DNA of 64,000 bases from Ochrobactrum vermis (GTDB lineage: Bacteria; Pseudomonadota; Alphaproteobacteria; Rhizobiales; Rhizobiaceae): contig NZ_PCOC01000002.1 of NCBI RefSeq assembly GCF_002975205.1, forward strand, positions 2,231,411 to 2,295,410, given 5' to 3'. The position numbers and the translations under genes were made by a program. Position 1 is the first letter of the stretch, and each line of letters begins with the position of its first letter. This document shows, in pieces, positions 53,515-63,186 of the stretch. Below the pieces are notes generated by a model. It saw only the letters and a program-made list of their open reading frames with translations, searched no databases and was not told where the DNA came from.

Positions 53515-53547
53515 TATGTAAAGAAGCGTAGAGCTCAGCTCGTCTTT

Positions 53548-54329
53548 CTAGGCAGCGTGGACGAATTTGAGCCAGTATCTTGCGGTGGCAATATGAACCA
53601 TGCTGATGAAACTCTCGGCGAGTTGGTCGTATCGGGTGGCAATGGCGCGGTTGATTTTCAGTCGGCCAAACATCCGTTCGATTAAGTTGCGCTGTTTGTA
53701 CAGCGTGCGATCATATTCAATCTTCACGCGGCGGTTTGCTCTGCCAGGAATGACGGGTTCGATATTGCGGCTGGCAAGATCATTACGAATAGCATCCGCA
53801 TCGTAGCCCTTATCAGCAAGGAGCGCCTGTGGCGCTTGCTCGGGTAAGCTGATCAATGTGTCATAAGCCTTGCAATCTGCTGTCTCGCCAACCGTTAGGT
53901 GGAAGGCAAGCGGTCTTCCTCTGGCATCAGCCAGACAGTGAAGTTTACTGGTGAACCCGCCCCGCGAGCGGCCAAGAGCGCGTCGATGAATCCCCCTTTT
54001 CCACCCGCTGCCGAAATATGGGCGCGAACCGTGGTGCTATCGATGCTGTAGTGGCCACTGTCAGCCATGATCTCAGCAAGGGTGACTGAAACGGCCTCCC
54101 AGACCCCGGCTTCGCTCCAGCGCCGAAAGCGTCGATAGACCGTATTCCAATTGCCGTATTTGGGTGGAACATCCCGCCACGGCGTACCGCAACGAAGTCT
54201 CCAAAGTATGCCGTTGATGATTGCACGATTTTGCTCCGGACGACGCCCCCGTCCCCGATTGACGGCTTCAATCGGAAGCAAATCCTTCAAGACACGCCAT
54301 TCGGATTCGCTCAGATCGCCTCGGCTCAT
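53548..54329 (-). CDS. IS427-type transposase in two frames
   Basis: First frame from ATG 54329: MSRGDLSESEWRVLKDLLPI, then WRLRCGTPWRDVPPKYGNWN and SIDSTTVRAHISAAGGKGGF. Second frame to 53548: LLADKGYDADAIRNDLASRN and YKQRNLIERMFGRLKINRAI with the second Asp and the Glu. The two are joined by a frameshift near 53960-53985, as usual for the group. Both parts are complete. Confidence 0.85.
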
Positions 54330-54397
54330 AACTGCCTCCAAAAAGCAGTCTTGAATCAAGCTTCGATCAATACGTCAACCAATTCGTCCACGCTGCC
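53551..54397 (-). mobile_element. IS5-family (IS427-type) element
   Basis: 847 bases with perfect terminal repeats GGCAGCGTGGACGAATT, flanked by CTA on the left and TAG on the right, consistent with a TA target duplication. It differs from copies A and B elsewhere in the window. It stands about 35 bases beyond the LacI operators, so it may have separated the lacI promoter from older upstream sequence. Confidence 0.88.
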
Positions 54398-54672
54398 TAG
54401 TTTCAGGTTGCACAAATAGTAGCCATTTCGATGCTCGTCGACCGCCGACGTTCCGCGAAAAGCAGAGAAGCTGGTTCTTGATCTTTACCGTCGAATGCCG
54501 CCCACCCGAATGAGCGATAATTTTGCTGGAGTTGGATGCAGCGATCGGATTCATCGACGCCTTTTCACCTTAGAACACGTTCGCGTGTGGCGCTCAAGTT
54601 GGCCCGCTAAACCACACTTTTGTAGGAAGCAGCATGGTCAGATAACCTCACCAACGGCAGGATGCCGACGAC
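54398..54672. other. gap between IS element and autotransporter remnant
   Basis: About 275 bases with no recognised gene. It separates the IS427-type element from the first recognisable autotransporter sequence; the missing 5' part of that gene may have been deleted here. Confidence 0.35.
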
Positions 54673-56518
54673 TTGGATTCTCCAACCGCGTGCATCGGCA
54701 CCATCTCAATCAATGGCAACACAACCATTAACCCAGCTGTGGTCAACGGACAGCTTTTGCTGGCAAAGGTTACCGAGGATACAGCAGGTGCGTCCAGCAG
54801 CCTGACGCTCGACATTGACAGCATATCGTCGCTTACCGGTGACGTCGTTGTTAATGCTTCGACGCTCACCTATAGTCCCAGCAACAGCCAGTGGACCGGC
54901 AATCTTATGCTGACTGGTCCGTACCGCCAGCGCCAGCCTGACCACCTCGCAATGGACGGGCGACCTGCTGGCCGACACTGGCAACACTGCGGATCTGTCA
55001 TTGGCGCAGAACAGCCTCTGGACGGGATTGGCGCGAAACGCGACAGATATTACGATGGATGCCAGCAGTATCTGGAATGTCACCGGCGATTCCAACGCAA
55101 CCGGTGCAGTTGCGAATAACGGTCTGATCCAGTTCCTGCCGCGATCGGAAGCCTACACCACCCTGACAGTTGGCAGTTACAGCGGTAGCGCAGGTAGCCG
55201 GATTGGCTTCAACACCTATCTTGGCACTGACAATTCGCCGAGCAACCTGTTGGTGATCAATGGCGACCAAGCCAGTGGCACGACATCAGTACTCGTCAAC
55301 AATACCGGCGGTCCGGGAGAGCAGACCGCCGCGGACGGCATCAGGCTGGTGCAGGTAACAAATGGCGGCACCACCACGACTGACGCTTTCACGCTCGGCC
55401 AGCGTGTGGCTGCGGGCGCTTACGAGTACCAGCTTTTCCGCGGCGGCAGCACAAATTCGAACGACTGGTTCCTCCGCTCCCATATCGTCGATACACCGAC
55501 AGTTCCCACGACGGATGAACCGGACATCCCGCTCTATCGCCCGGAAGTCGCGCTTTATGCGCCGATCCCCGCTATTGCGCGGCAAATAGGTCTTGCCACC
55601 TTGGGCACACTGCATGAGCGTGTCGGCGAGGAGGAAAACCTGCGAGGCGTGCCGCAATCGCGGACTTATGTGAACGGCGCCTGGGGACGGGTGTTCGGAG
55701 AGCACCTCAGCAACCGGTGGGGCGGTTCGGTGGATGCCAGTGCAACGGGCGACCTGACCGGCTTCCAGACCGGCCTCGACATTTTGCGACGGACAACGGA
55801 CAGCGGCCATCGTGACCATGCTGGCCTGTATTTCGCATATTCGAACTACAATTCCAGTTCAGTGCGTGGCTTTGCGCAAGGAACACAGGACTTGGCTGTG
55901 GGTGAACTGACGCTTGAGGGCCCATCCCTTGGAGCCTATTGGACGCATTTTGGCCCGACCGGCTGGTATCTCGATGCGGTGGTTCAGGGGAGCTGGTTCG
56001 ATGCAGGCGGGACATCCGCTTATAACGCCGGGCTCTCCACAAATGCGACCGGCTATACGGCATCGCTCGAAGCGGGTTATCCGATCCGTTCTGGTGAAGA
56101 TGGTCGCTGGATGATTGAGCCGCAAGCGCAGATCATCTATCAAGATGTATCAGTGGACGGCGCCCACGATCAGTATTCGAGTGTGGACTGGGATGCAGGT
56201 AAAGCCTGGACCGGACGGATTGGAGCACGACTGCAATATTCAGCCCGCGATGAGCGCGGAACATTGTGGCAACCCTATGCGCGGTTCAATCTCTGGCATT
56301 CCTTCTCAGGCAATGATACCGTGTTCTTCGGGCCATCCTCCCCCGCGATTGAGAACCACTTCGGCGACACGGCATTCGAAATTGGCGGTGGCCTCACCGC
56401 CCGTCTGAAGGAGAATGTAAGCCTGTACGGTCAAGCCAGCTACCACTGGTCTCCCGATAGTGAACGCAGTCATCAAACAGCAGCAGTTGGCACCTTCAGT
56501 GTCCGCTTTGATTGGTGA
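54673..56518 (+). pseudogene. 5'-truncated, frameshifted autotransporter
   Basis: The passenger end reads LLLAKVTEDTAGASSSLTLD, then SQWTGNLMLTG; one frameshift near 54915 then moves to RTASASLTTSQWTGDLLADT in the frame that runs to 56518. Repeats of the SxWTG type (SQWTG, SLWTG, SIWNV) mark a pertactin-like beta-helix. The C-terminal beta-barrel (from about 55620) includes NGAWGRVFGEHLSNRWGG and ends VRFDW with a terminal aromatic as required for Bam insertion. There is no signal peptide and no start region, so secretion is not possible. Brucella/Ochrobactrum monomeric autotransporters have this architecture. Confidence 0.8.
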
Positions 56519-56684
56519 TGAGCGCGTAGGATGTCATAAATCAATTCCAAGTGTTGTTCTGATAACCAGTCAAAATTCTTGGCGGCTATCTCCCACCAAC
56601 AGCAGTATGGCCCTCGCCACAAGCCAGTCCATCCTCGGAAAAGTCGAACAATTATGTAAGGCTAATTGCGGGACAGAACACTAC

Positions 56685-57557
56685 GCCGTGTGGACGAATT
56701 GACTCAGGTATAAGTTTTCCGGTTCCAGACTTTCTCTCGACGTGATTCACATATTGCTGACGTGATTTGGAGGTCAGTAATGTGCACCAAGATGACAGAA
56801 AATGACTATGAACTGGCACTTGAGGTTTTTCGGACTTGTCTGCCAGCCGTTGGCGCGAAAGCTAAAAATGACCGCCTATTCCTTGAGGCGTTGCATTATT
56901 TCACCCTTCACAACATCTCATGGCGGGCTTTGCCTGAGCGGTTTGGTAACTGGAACAGCGTATGGAAGCGTTTTGACCGTTTAGGTAAAGCAGGTGTTTT
57001 CGAGGACTATTTTTCCATTTTGGCTGGGCTTGATGAAAGCGCTCATCTTATCGCTATGTTCGACAGCACCGTCATTCGCGCCCATGTATCTGCAGCAGGC
57101 GCTAAAGGGGGCAGGAAGGTCAAGCGCTCGGCCGGTCTCGTGGAGGGTTCGGAACCAAAATCCATCTGAAAACCGACCGAAATGGTCAGCCCCTTGGCTT
57201 TGAACTGACCGGAGGCGAAGCCTCCGATAGCAAACAGTTTAAAAGCCTCATGGACACGGGCCCTCAAGTCAGGCACCGCGCTATCATTGCTGACAAAGGC
57301 TATGATAGCGACGTTAATCGAGAGATTGCGCGAAAGGCTGGCGCTATCCCTGTGATCCCTTACAGATCAAACAGGCGTAATATTCCGAAGCATTTTGCCA
57401 CGGCGCTTTATCGAGGTCGCGCACGTATCGAACAAATGATGGGGAAGCTCAAACGGTTCAAACGTGTCGCATTACGCTGCGAGAAAACAGCAAGAAACTT
57501 CCGATCCATCGTCGCAATCGCTTCTGCTTTCATCTTAATCAAATCCGTCCACACGGC
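56685..57557 (+). mobile_element. IS5-family (IS427-type) insertion sequence, copy B
   Basis: Same length (873 bases), ends and sequence as copy A at 39281-40153, as far as line-by-line reading shows; the encoded proteins are identical. Flanked by CTA (left) and CTAG (right). It lies about 165 bases after the autotransporter stop. The two copies are in direct orientation about 17.4 kb apart. Confidence 0.9.
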
Positions 57558-57561
57558 CTAG
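56780..57561 (+). CDS. IS427-type transposase, copy B, two frames
   Basis: First frame 56780-57169 and second frame to 57561, identical in sequence to the transposase at 39376-40157, with the same -1 frameshift requirement. The recent identity of the copies indicates recent transposition or gene conversion. Confidence 0.88.
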
Positions 57562-57807
57562 CAGTTTGCCTTATCATTCCCTTGATCGAGTTGAGCAAAA
57601 TGATCGATTTCGAGAGAAACTCATACAGCGCGTAATACCCACAGCTAAGGCCACCAACTTATTGAATAGAATTGAATAATGAGAGACGTGTCGGTATTAT
57701 TATCGCGTAAGCCGTGCTCCAGTTCGGATATGCCATTCGATAGTTCTTGGCTCAAACAAAAAGACGTTAGAATCAACAGCTTCTGAAAAGGAACGGAGCG
57801 TTAATCG

Positions 57808-58335
57808 ATGAAAGGGAAGCAAGGCGATGGCAATCGTTCCGCTCCGGAACGTGATCTGCGTGACTTTTCAATGTCGCTTCCAATGCATCTTTTGCGCGCT
57901 CGAGAAGCCGTGATGCGTCATTTCAGAAATTCGTTGCGCGAGCATCATGTTACAGAACAACAATGGCGTGTTATCCGGGCTATCAGTTCAGCAGGCGAAG
58001 CTGATGTAGATGTTAACGATCTTGTCCGGCTAACTTTTCTGCTTGGTCCAAGCCTCTCGCGGATTCTGCGTACATTGGAAACATCTGGGCATATCAAGCG
58101 CCGTACGGATAAGGACGATCAGCGGCGAAGCGTATTGTCCCTTACTGAAAAGGGAAAAGAACTCATCCGCCAGCATACACCCCAATCCGCTCAAATCTAC
58201 GAGCGGATCGCCGAAACTTACGGACACGAACGACTTCAGCTGCTCCAGATTATGCTCGCAGAGCTGGAAACCTCTATGAACAGTTTCAATATTCTACCGG
58301 ATACTGAAGACGACCCATCAAATCTCAATGAGTGA
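57808..58335 (+). CDS. hpaR: MarR-family regulator HpaR (homoprotocatechuate type)
   Basis: 175 residues. SMSLPMHLLRAREAVMRHFR, then HVTEQQWRVIRAISSAGEAD and TFLLGPSLSRILRTLETSGH match HpaR/HpcR closely, and the wing reads IKRRTDKDDQRRSVLSLTEK. HpaR represses the homoprotocatechuate meta-cleavage operon and responds to 4-hydroxyphenylacetate derivatives. Here it faces hpcD tail to tail with a bidirectional terminator between; the rest of the pathway is not in the window. Confidence 0.88.
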   Translation: MKGKQGDGNRSAPERDLRDFSMSLPMHLLRAREAVMRHFRNSLREHHVTEQQWRVIRAISSAGEADVDVNDLVRLTFLLGPSLSRILRTLETSGHIKRRTDKDDQRRSVLSLTEKGKELIRQHTPQSAQIYERIAETYGHERLQLLQIMLAELETSMNSFNILPDTEDDPSNLNE

Positions 58336-58385
58336 GCGCTGCACTGCCGCCAATTGGTAACTCCGAGACGGCATTTTGGCTAAAA

Positions 58386-58410
58386 AAACGCAGGCTTTGG
58401 GCCTGCGTTT
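58386..58410. terminator. bidirectional terminator between hpaR and hpcD
   Basis: Perfect ten-pair inverted repeat AAACGCAGGC / GCCTGCGTTT with a five-base loop. T-runs follow on both strands (TTTTATACC on plus, TTTTTTTAGCC on minus), 50 bases after the hpaR stop and 38 bases after the hpcD stop. Confidence 0.88.
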
Positions 58411-58447
58411 TATACCTATTGGCAACTTGGCTAACTACTGCTTGATC

Positions 58448-58846
58448 TCAGCTCGCAGTACGAAGCTTGAGATAGTCGCGATAGTTGCTGGTCTTGAGAT
58501 TGACGGTGCCGCCGCTTTCTTCCATCTGCACCGATAGTCCCAGCGGCCTACTGGCCATTATATCCGCGAGATTGTCCTTCACTTTTGCGAAAACTCTTTC
58601 GCCCGCAGCTTTTCGATCATCTTCGCTTCGGCCGGATGCGACGCGTAACAAGACATGCACAAAGGCGTTGTCGGGATGGCCATCGACAATTAGATAGTTG
58701 TCGATACGCACACCACGCGTACGCGCACCTGCGAGCGGAAAAATGCTCCCGTCGTCAATCAGCGCATCCTGCACGGTTTCCAGCAACTGCGGAACGTTGA
58801 TTTCTTTTTCAATGTTAGCAGAGTATTCAACCCAGATGTGGGGCAT
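58448..58846 (-). CDS. hpcD: 5-carboxymethyl-2-hydroxymuconate delta-isomerase
   Basis: 132 residues of the HpcD/HpaF family (tautomerase superfamily). The mature N-terminus is Pro1 (MPHIWVEYSANIEKEI), the catalytic base. GARTRGVRIDNYLIVDGHPD and FVHVLLRVASGRSEDDRKAA are characteristic. It isomerises 5-carboxymethyl-2-hydroxymuconate in homoprotocatechuate catabolism. The start at 58846 is set by the Pro1 requirement; the frame is open upstream into the aminotransferase gene. It follows the aminotransferase gene on the same strand. Confidence 0.9.
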   Translation of the reverse strand: MPHIWVEYSANIEKEINVPQLLETVQDALIDDGSIFPLAGARTRGVRIDNYLIVDGHPDNAFVHVLLRVASGRSEDDRKAAGERVFAKVKDNLADIMASRPLGLSVQMEESGGTVNLKTSNYRDYLKLRTAS

Positions 58847-58865
58847 GTTCAGTGTCCTCTCAAAA

Positions 58866-60023
58866 TCAATGATTGGCGGAAAGAGCAGCGGCAACCGCCA
58901 CGTCCGGATCGCAGACGTGGCCAAGCGTCTGTAGGGATCGACCAAGATAAAGCAGGTCCGTCACCACATCACCGATGGAAAAAGCCCCCATGGTACCGAT
59001 ACGGATAACCCGACCCTGGAGCTTGTTGCGAGCGCCAGCGATGGCCGTGTTGTAAGTTTCCAGCATGTGTTTGACGACATCGCTGCCCTTGATCGTTTCG
59101 GGCAATCCACCCACCACGACGGTCGGCGAGTAGCATGACGGGTCTCCAAAAGCTTCCAAACCAAGGGTGACGAAGCCAGCACGCATGGCATTCGACAGGC
59201 GAAGGTGACGCGCATAAACTCGCTCAATACCTTCTTCATGAATCAAGCTTAACGCCGCATGTAAGCTCTGCACGAGCGAAACCGCAGCGGTAAAGGCAGT
59301 CTCGTTTTGCTCGACAACCGCCAGCGCCTTTCGCAGATCCCAATAGAAACGCGGACAGCGATCATCCCTGCCGACAATAGCACGCGCTTTTGCGCTCAGA
59401 CTGATCAGCCCAAGGCCGGGGGGGCACATCAGCGCTTTCTGCGAACCGGTAGCCACGACGTCAACGCCCCACTCATCCTGACGCATTTCTGCACCGCCGA
59501 TACCGCTAACGCTGTCGACCACGAGAAGTGTAGACGACTTGGCGGTAACGTCACCGAGCGCACGCAGGTCCGCCAACGCACCGGTCGCACTTTCATTATG
59601 AACGACGAGGACAGCGCGATAGTCGTCACCGGCCAGACGCTGGCGCACTTCTTCCGGATCGGGTGCTCTACCCCATTCAATGTCGAGTATATCGACCTCG
59701 GCACCAAGGGCACTCGCGATCTTGGCGAAACGTTCACTGAACTGACCATTGACGCAGGCAAGGACCTTTTCGCCAGGTGCCAGAATGTTAACGAGAGCTG
59801 TCTCCATCGCGCCAGTACCGGAACTTGATTGTAGGATCACCGGCTGCGTCGTTCCGAAAAGCGGACGCAGCATCGCCTGAACTTCGCTCAGGATGACGCG
59901 CATTTCTGCGCCGCGATGATTGATGATCGGGCGCGAGCCCGCCATCCGCACCGCTTCGGGGATGGCTGTGGGGCCGGGAAGTCTCAGACGATAGGGAAAT
60001 TCAGTTTGTGGAAGCGTTGTCAT
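58866..60023 (-). CDS. class V aminotransferase (alanine/serine-glyoxylate type)
   Basis: About 385 residues, PLP fold type I. YRLRLPGPTAIPEAVRMAGS is the typical SPT/AGXT start; VLQSSSGTGAMETALVNILA binds PLP phosphate and DVVATGSQKALMCPPGLGLI holds the Schiff-base Lys. VVVGGLPETIKGSDVVKHML follows. Such enzymes transfer amino groups to glyoxylate or pyruvate; related ones act on sulfonates and ureidoglycine. Placed 34 bases after the amino-acid importer ATPase gene, so it probably processes a compound taken up by that importer. Confidence 0.88.
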   Translation of the reverse strand: MTTLPQTEFPYRLRLPGPTAIPEAVRMAGSRPIINHRGAEMRVILSEVQAMLRPLFGTTQPVILQSSSGTGAMETALVNILAPGEKVLACVNGQFSERFAKIASALGAEVDILDIEWGRAPDPEEVRQRLAGDDYRAVLVVHNESATGALADLRALGDVTAKSSTLLVVDSVSGIGGAEMRQDEWGVDVVATGSQKALMCPPGLGLISLSAKARAIVGRDDRCPRFYWDLRKALAVVEQNETAFTAAVSLVQSLHAALSLIHEEGIERVYARHLRLSNAMRAGFVTLGLEAFGDPSCYSPTVVVGGLPETIKGSDVVKHMLETYNTAIAGARNKLQGRVIRIGTMGAFSIGDVVTDLLYLGRSLQTLGHVCDPDVAVAAALSANH

Positions 60024-60057
60024 ATCGGACACTCTTTGGACTGGCCTTGGACGGCCT

Positions 60058-60813
60058 TCAGTGAATGATCTGTTGGAGAAACTGCCGCGCCCTCTCGGTC
60101 TGCGGTGTGGTGAAGAAGGTATCGGGTGGCGCCACTTCGGTAATCTGACCCTGGCACACGAAGACCACCCTGTCCGCGACAGCACGAGCGAAGCCCATCT
60201 CATGGGTCACGCAAACCATGGTCATGCCCGTCTGGGCGAGTTCAATCATGACATCGAGCACTTCCTTCACCATTTCAGGATCGAGTGCGGAAGTCGGCTC
60301 GTCGAACAGCATGATCTCTGGCTCCATCGCAACCGCGCGCGCAATGGCGACACGCTGTTGTTGCCCGCCCGAAAGCTGGTTCGGATATTTGTGTGCGTGC
60401 TCGACGATATGTACACGCTTCAGAAGATCAAGCGCCTCAGCCTCTGCATCTACCTTACGTTTGTGGCGCAGCTTGATCGGCCCCAGCGTCAGGTTTTCGA
60501 GAACGGTCATGTGCGGGAATAGGTTGAAAGACTGAAACACCATGCCGACACGCTGGCGGATCACCTCGATCCCCGCGCTGTCCTGACGAACCAGATCGTT
60601 GCCAACGCGGATTTCACCGTGCTGATAACCTTCCAGGCCATTGACGCAACGGATAATTGTCGATTTCCCTGAGCCCGAAGGTCCACAGATGACAATCTTC
60701 TCACCAGCGGTAACTTCCAGATTGATCCCATTCAACACCTGAAACTTGCCATACCATTTGCTGACATCGCGCAGGTTGAGCAGGGGTGTTCGCTGCGAAG
60801 CTTTGCCGGTCAT
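60058..60813 (-). CDS. aapP: amino-acid ABC importer ATPase AapP
   Basis: 251 residues. Walker [12 protein letters not shown]-loop [20 protein letters not shown], signature [14 protein letters not shown], Walker [17 protein letters not shown] and [20 protein letters not shown]. The ATG at 60813 overlaps the AapM-like stop by four bases. Subunit composition (two long permeases plus AapJ-type binding protein) matches the general L-amino-acid permease of Rhizobium. Last transporter gene of the operon. Confidence 0.92.
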   Translation of the reverse strand: MTGKASQRTPLLNLRDVSKWYGKFQVLNGINLEVTAGEKIVICGPSGSGKSTIIRCVNGLEGYQHGEIRVGNDLVRQDSAGIEVIRQRVGMVFQSFNLFPHMTVLENLTLGPIKLRHKRKVDAEAEALDLLKRVHIVEHAHKYPNQLSGGQQQRVAIARAVAMEPEIMLFDEPTSALDPEMVKEVLDVMIELAQTGMTMVCVTHEMGFARAVADRVVFVCQGQITEVAPPDTFFTTPQTERARQFLQQIIH

Positions 60814-61907
60814 CGTTGATCCGCTTTCTTCAATTTTGTTTCGATGCTGCGGCTGTATAGCGACAGCGAAAAGCTCATGAGCCAGAACACCACCCCAACA
60901 ACGAAATAGCCTTCCGTCTGCGAGCCGGACCATTTCGGGTCCGAAGCACCGGCGTTGACGATGTTGAGCAGATCGAACAGCCCCACGACCATAACCAGCG
61001 TCGTGTTCTTCAAGAGCGAAATAGTGGTGTTCATAATGCCCGGGATGACCTTGCCCACCGCCTGCGGCAGGATGATGTAGATCATCATGCGCCAAAACCC
61101 GAGACCAATGGCCTTTGCGGCCTCATATTGCCCCTTCGGAATGGCTTGCAAGCCGCCCCGAATGACTTCCCCCATATACGCGGCTTCATAGAAAATTATG
61201 CCGACAACAGCGAGCGCCAGCGCATTTGGTTTCATACCGGTCGGCAGGAAGAATGGCAGCATCACGATTGCCATGAACAGGACCGTGACAAATGGCACAC
61301 CCCGGCAAAATTCGATGAAACCAATACACAGCCAGCGCACGACAGGCATTTTGCTGCGCCTGCCCAGCGCCAGTGCTGCCCCAACCGGCAATGACAACGT
61401 GATGCCAGAGACTGCGAGCACGAGAGTGAGAAGCAAGCCACCCCAGCGATCCGTGGGCACCAGGGGAAGACCAGAAAAACCACCAAGCAGCAGCGCCAGG
61501 CAGAAGAATGGATAGATCAGCACCATGAACGAGCCGATCCAGCGTTTGCCGGGTATGGCGGGAACAAGCAGGGCAACGATACCGGTAGCCAGCGTCGCGA
61601 AAACCATATTCACACGATAGCGTTCTTCCTCTGGGTAGAAGCCGTAAACGAATTGTGGCCAGCGCTCATGTACGAAGGCCCAGCAGGCGCCGCCTGCGGT
61701 ACAGTCGGCACGGCTGGTACCCGTCCATGTGGCATTGAACAGGGCCCACGGCACGAGGTTGGCCAAAATGGCCCCTAACGCTGCCATAACGATGAGGTTA
61801 ACGATCAGCGCTTGGCGCGTCGGCCACAGTTTCGTTCTTGCGAAATCGAGCATCCAACCAGTGGAGGATGGTTCCTCGGCGATGATGGGAGATTGCACTA
61901 CGCTCAT
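60810..61907 (-). CDS. aapM: amino-acid ABC importer permease AapM
   Basis: 365 residues, longer than HisM-type permeases because of an N-terminal extension with extra helices and a periplasmic loop containing Cys residues (SRADCTAGGACWAFVHERWP), typical of AapM. The EAA loop is EAAKAIGLGFWRMMIYIILP. Four-base overlaps with both neighbours (ATGA at 61904 and 60810) show tight translational coupling. Confidence 0.92.
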   Translation of the reverse strand: MSVVQSPIIAEEPSSTGWMLDFARTKLWPTRQALIVNLIVMAALGAILANLVPWALFNATWTGTSRADCTAGGACWAFVHERWPQFVYGFYPEEERYRVNMVFATLATGIVALLVPAIPGKRWIGSFMVLIYPFFCLALLLGGFSGLPLVPTDRWGGLLLTLVLAVSGITLSLPVGAALALGRRSKMPVVRWLCIGFIEFCRGVPFVTVLFMAIVMLPFFLPTGMKPNALALAVVGIIFYEAAYMGEVIRGGLQAIPKGQYEAAKAIGLGFWRMMIYIILPQAVGKVIPGIMNTTISLLKNTTLVMVVGLFDLLNIVNAGASDPKWSGSQTEGYFVVGVVFWLMSFSLSLYSRSIETKLKKADQR

Positions 61908-63088
61908 CGTTCTACAATCCGGGTCATATAGTTGAAGACATTGAGGAGAACCGTAATCACCAGACCGATCAGTAGATAGGTCCCCATGGTCATCAGCACG
62001 ATCTCAATCGCGCGGCCAGTCTGGTTCATGGTGATGCCCGTGAACACGCTGACTAGGTCGGGGAAGCCGATCGCCACGGCAAGGGATGACCCTTTAAGAA
62101 TATTGAGGTACTGGTTTCCGAGCGGCGGTATGAGGACCCGAAGGGCCTGCGGGATGATAATGTAGCGTAATGTTTGCGCCCAGTTGAAGCCGATAGCTGC
62201 CGAAGCCTCTCTCTGGCCGCGACTGACGGCTTCGATGGAAGCTCGCACCAATTCGGCAATGAACGCGGCATTATATATGGCCATGGCGAAAACTAGCGCG
62301 CTTAGTTCCGGCACGAAAACCCATCCACCGATAAAGTTGAATCCCTTCAATTGCGGCATGTCGATGGAAAGCGTGCTGCCCGAGATGAACGCCACAGCAA
62401 ATGGCAGAAGCACCAGCGCGGCCAGAGACGGCAGCCATGCATTCAATGGCCGGCCAATGGCGTCGGAGCGGCGTGTAATCGAAACAAAAAGAGCAATGGA
62501 AGCTGCGATCGCAAAAATTACACTGATCACCCATAGAAGCGGTCGGTCGGAGTGGATTGCAGGAATGTAAATGCCGCGATTGGTCAAATAGGCCACATCA
62601 AGCACACCAATGGCATTCTTGGGTACCGGCATATTGCGCAGCGCAACATTGTACCACAGCATGATGTGCAGGAGCTGGGGTAGATTACGGACGATTTCCA
62701 CATAGAGAATTGCGGCCTTTGACAGTGCCCAGGTCGAGGACAGACGCGCGATGCCTACGATGAAACCGAGAATGGTGGACAACACGATGGCCAGTATCGT
62801 GACCAGCAGCGTGTTGGTCAGCCCGACGAGGAACACCCGCATGTAATTGTCGCTGGCCGAAAATGAGATCAGCGAGAAAGAAATCTCGAAACCCGCCTCC
62901 TGACGGAGGAAATCGAACCCCAGAGACAAACCACGCTGGGCCAGATTGCTCTTCAGATTGCTGAACGCCACATAACCGACGGCAACCAATGCAGCAACAA
63001 TGAGAAGCTGCACCAGCCAACGCCGCAAGGCAGCGCTCGTGAAAACGCCACTATAGCCAGTCGCTAAGGATGTCGACTGTCCGGACAT
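61904..63088 (-). CDS. aapQ: amino-acid ABC importer permease AapQ
   Basis: 394 residues with an N-terminal extension and a large central periplasmic region (about 150-250), as in AapQ. LVRASIEAVSRGQREASAAI contains the EAA region, followed by GFNWAQTLRYIIIPQALRVL and NQYLNILKGSSLAVAIGFPD. AAGGGA precedes the ATG. Together with AapM it forms the membrane channel. Confidence 0.92.
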   Translation of the reverse strand: MSGQSTSLATGYSGVFTSAALRRWLVQLLIVAALVAVGYVAFSNLKSNLAQRGLSLGFDFLRQEAGFEISFSLISFSASDNYMRVFLVGLTNTLLVTILAIVLSTILGFIVGIARLSSTWALSKAAILYVEIVRNLPQLLHIMLWYNVALRNMPVPKNAIGVLDVAYLTNRGIYIPAIHSDRPLLWVISVIFAIAASIALFVSITRRSDAIGRPLNAWLPSLAALVLLPFAVAFISGSTLSIDMPQLKGFNFIGGWVFVPELSALVFAMAIYNAAFIAELVRASIEAVSRGQREASAAIGFNWAQTLRYIIIPQALRVLIPPLGNQYLNILKGSSLAVAIGFPDLVSVFTGITMNQTGRAIEIVLMTMGTYLLIGLVITVLLNVFNYMTRIVER

Positions 63089-63116
63089 ATTGTGATCCCT
63101 TTAAAAGAACTCAAAG

Positions 63117-63168
63117 CCGCTCTACGCAGAGCGGAAGAGCCGTGTACGGGCGACCACCGCCGCCCGTA
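63117..63168 (-). terminator. two hairpins between the binding-protein and permease genes
   Basis: Two perfect inverted repeats follow the aapJ stop: TACGGGCG / CGCCCGTA (63145-63168) and CCGCTCT / AGAGCGG (63117-63134). This placement, right after the binding-protein gene, suits mRNA stabilisation and partial termination so that binding protein is made in excess. Confidence 0.6.
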
Positions 63169-63186
63169 ACAGTAATTATCGACGCA

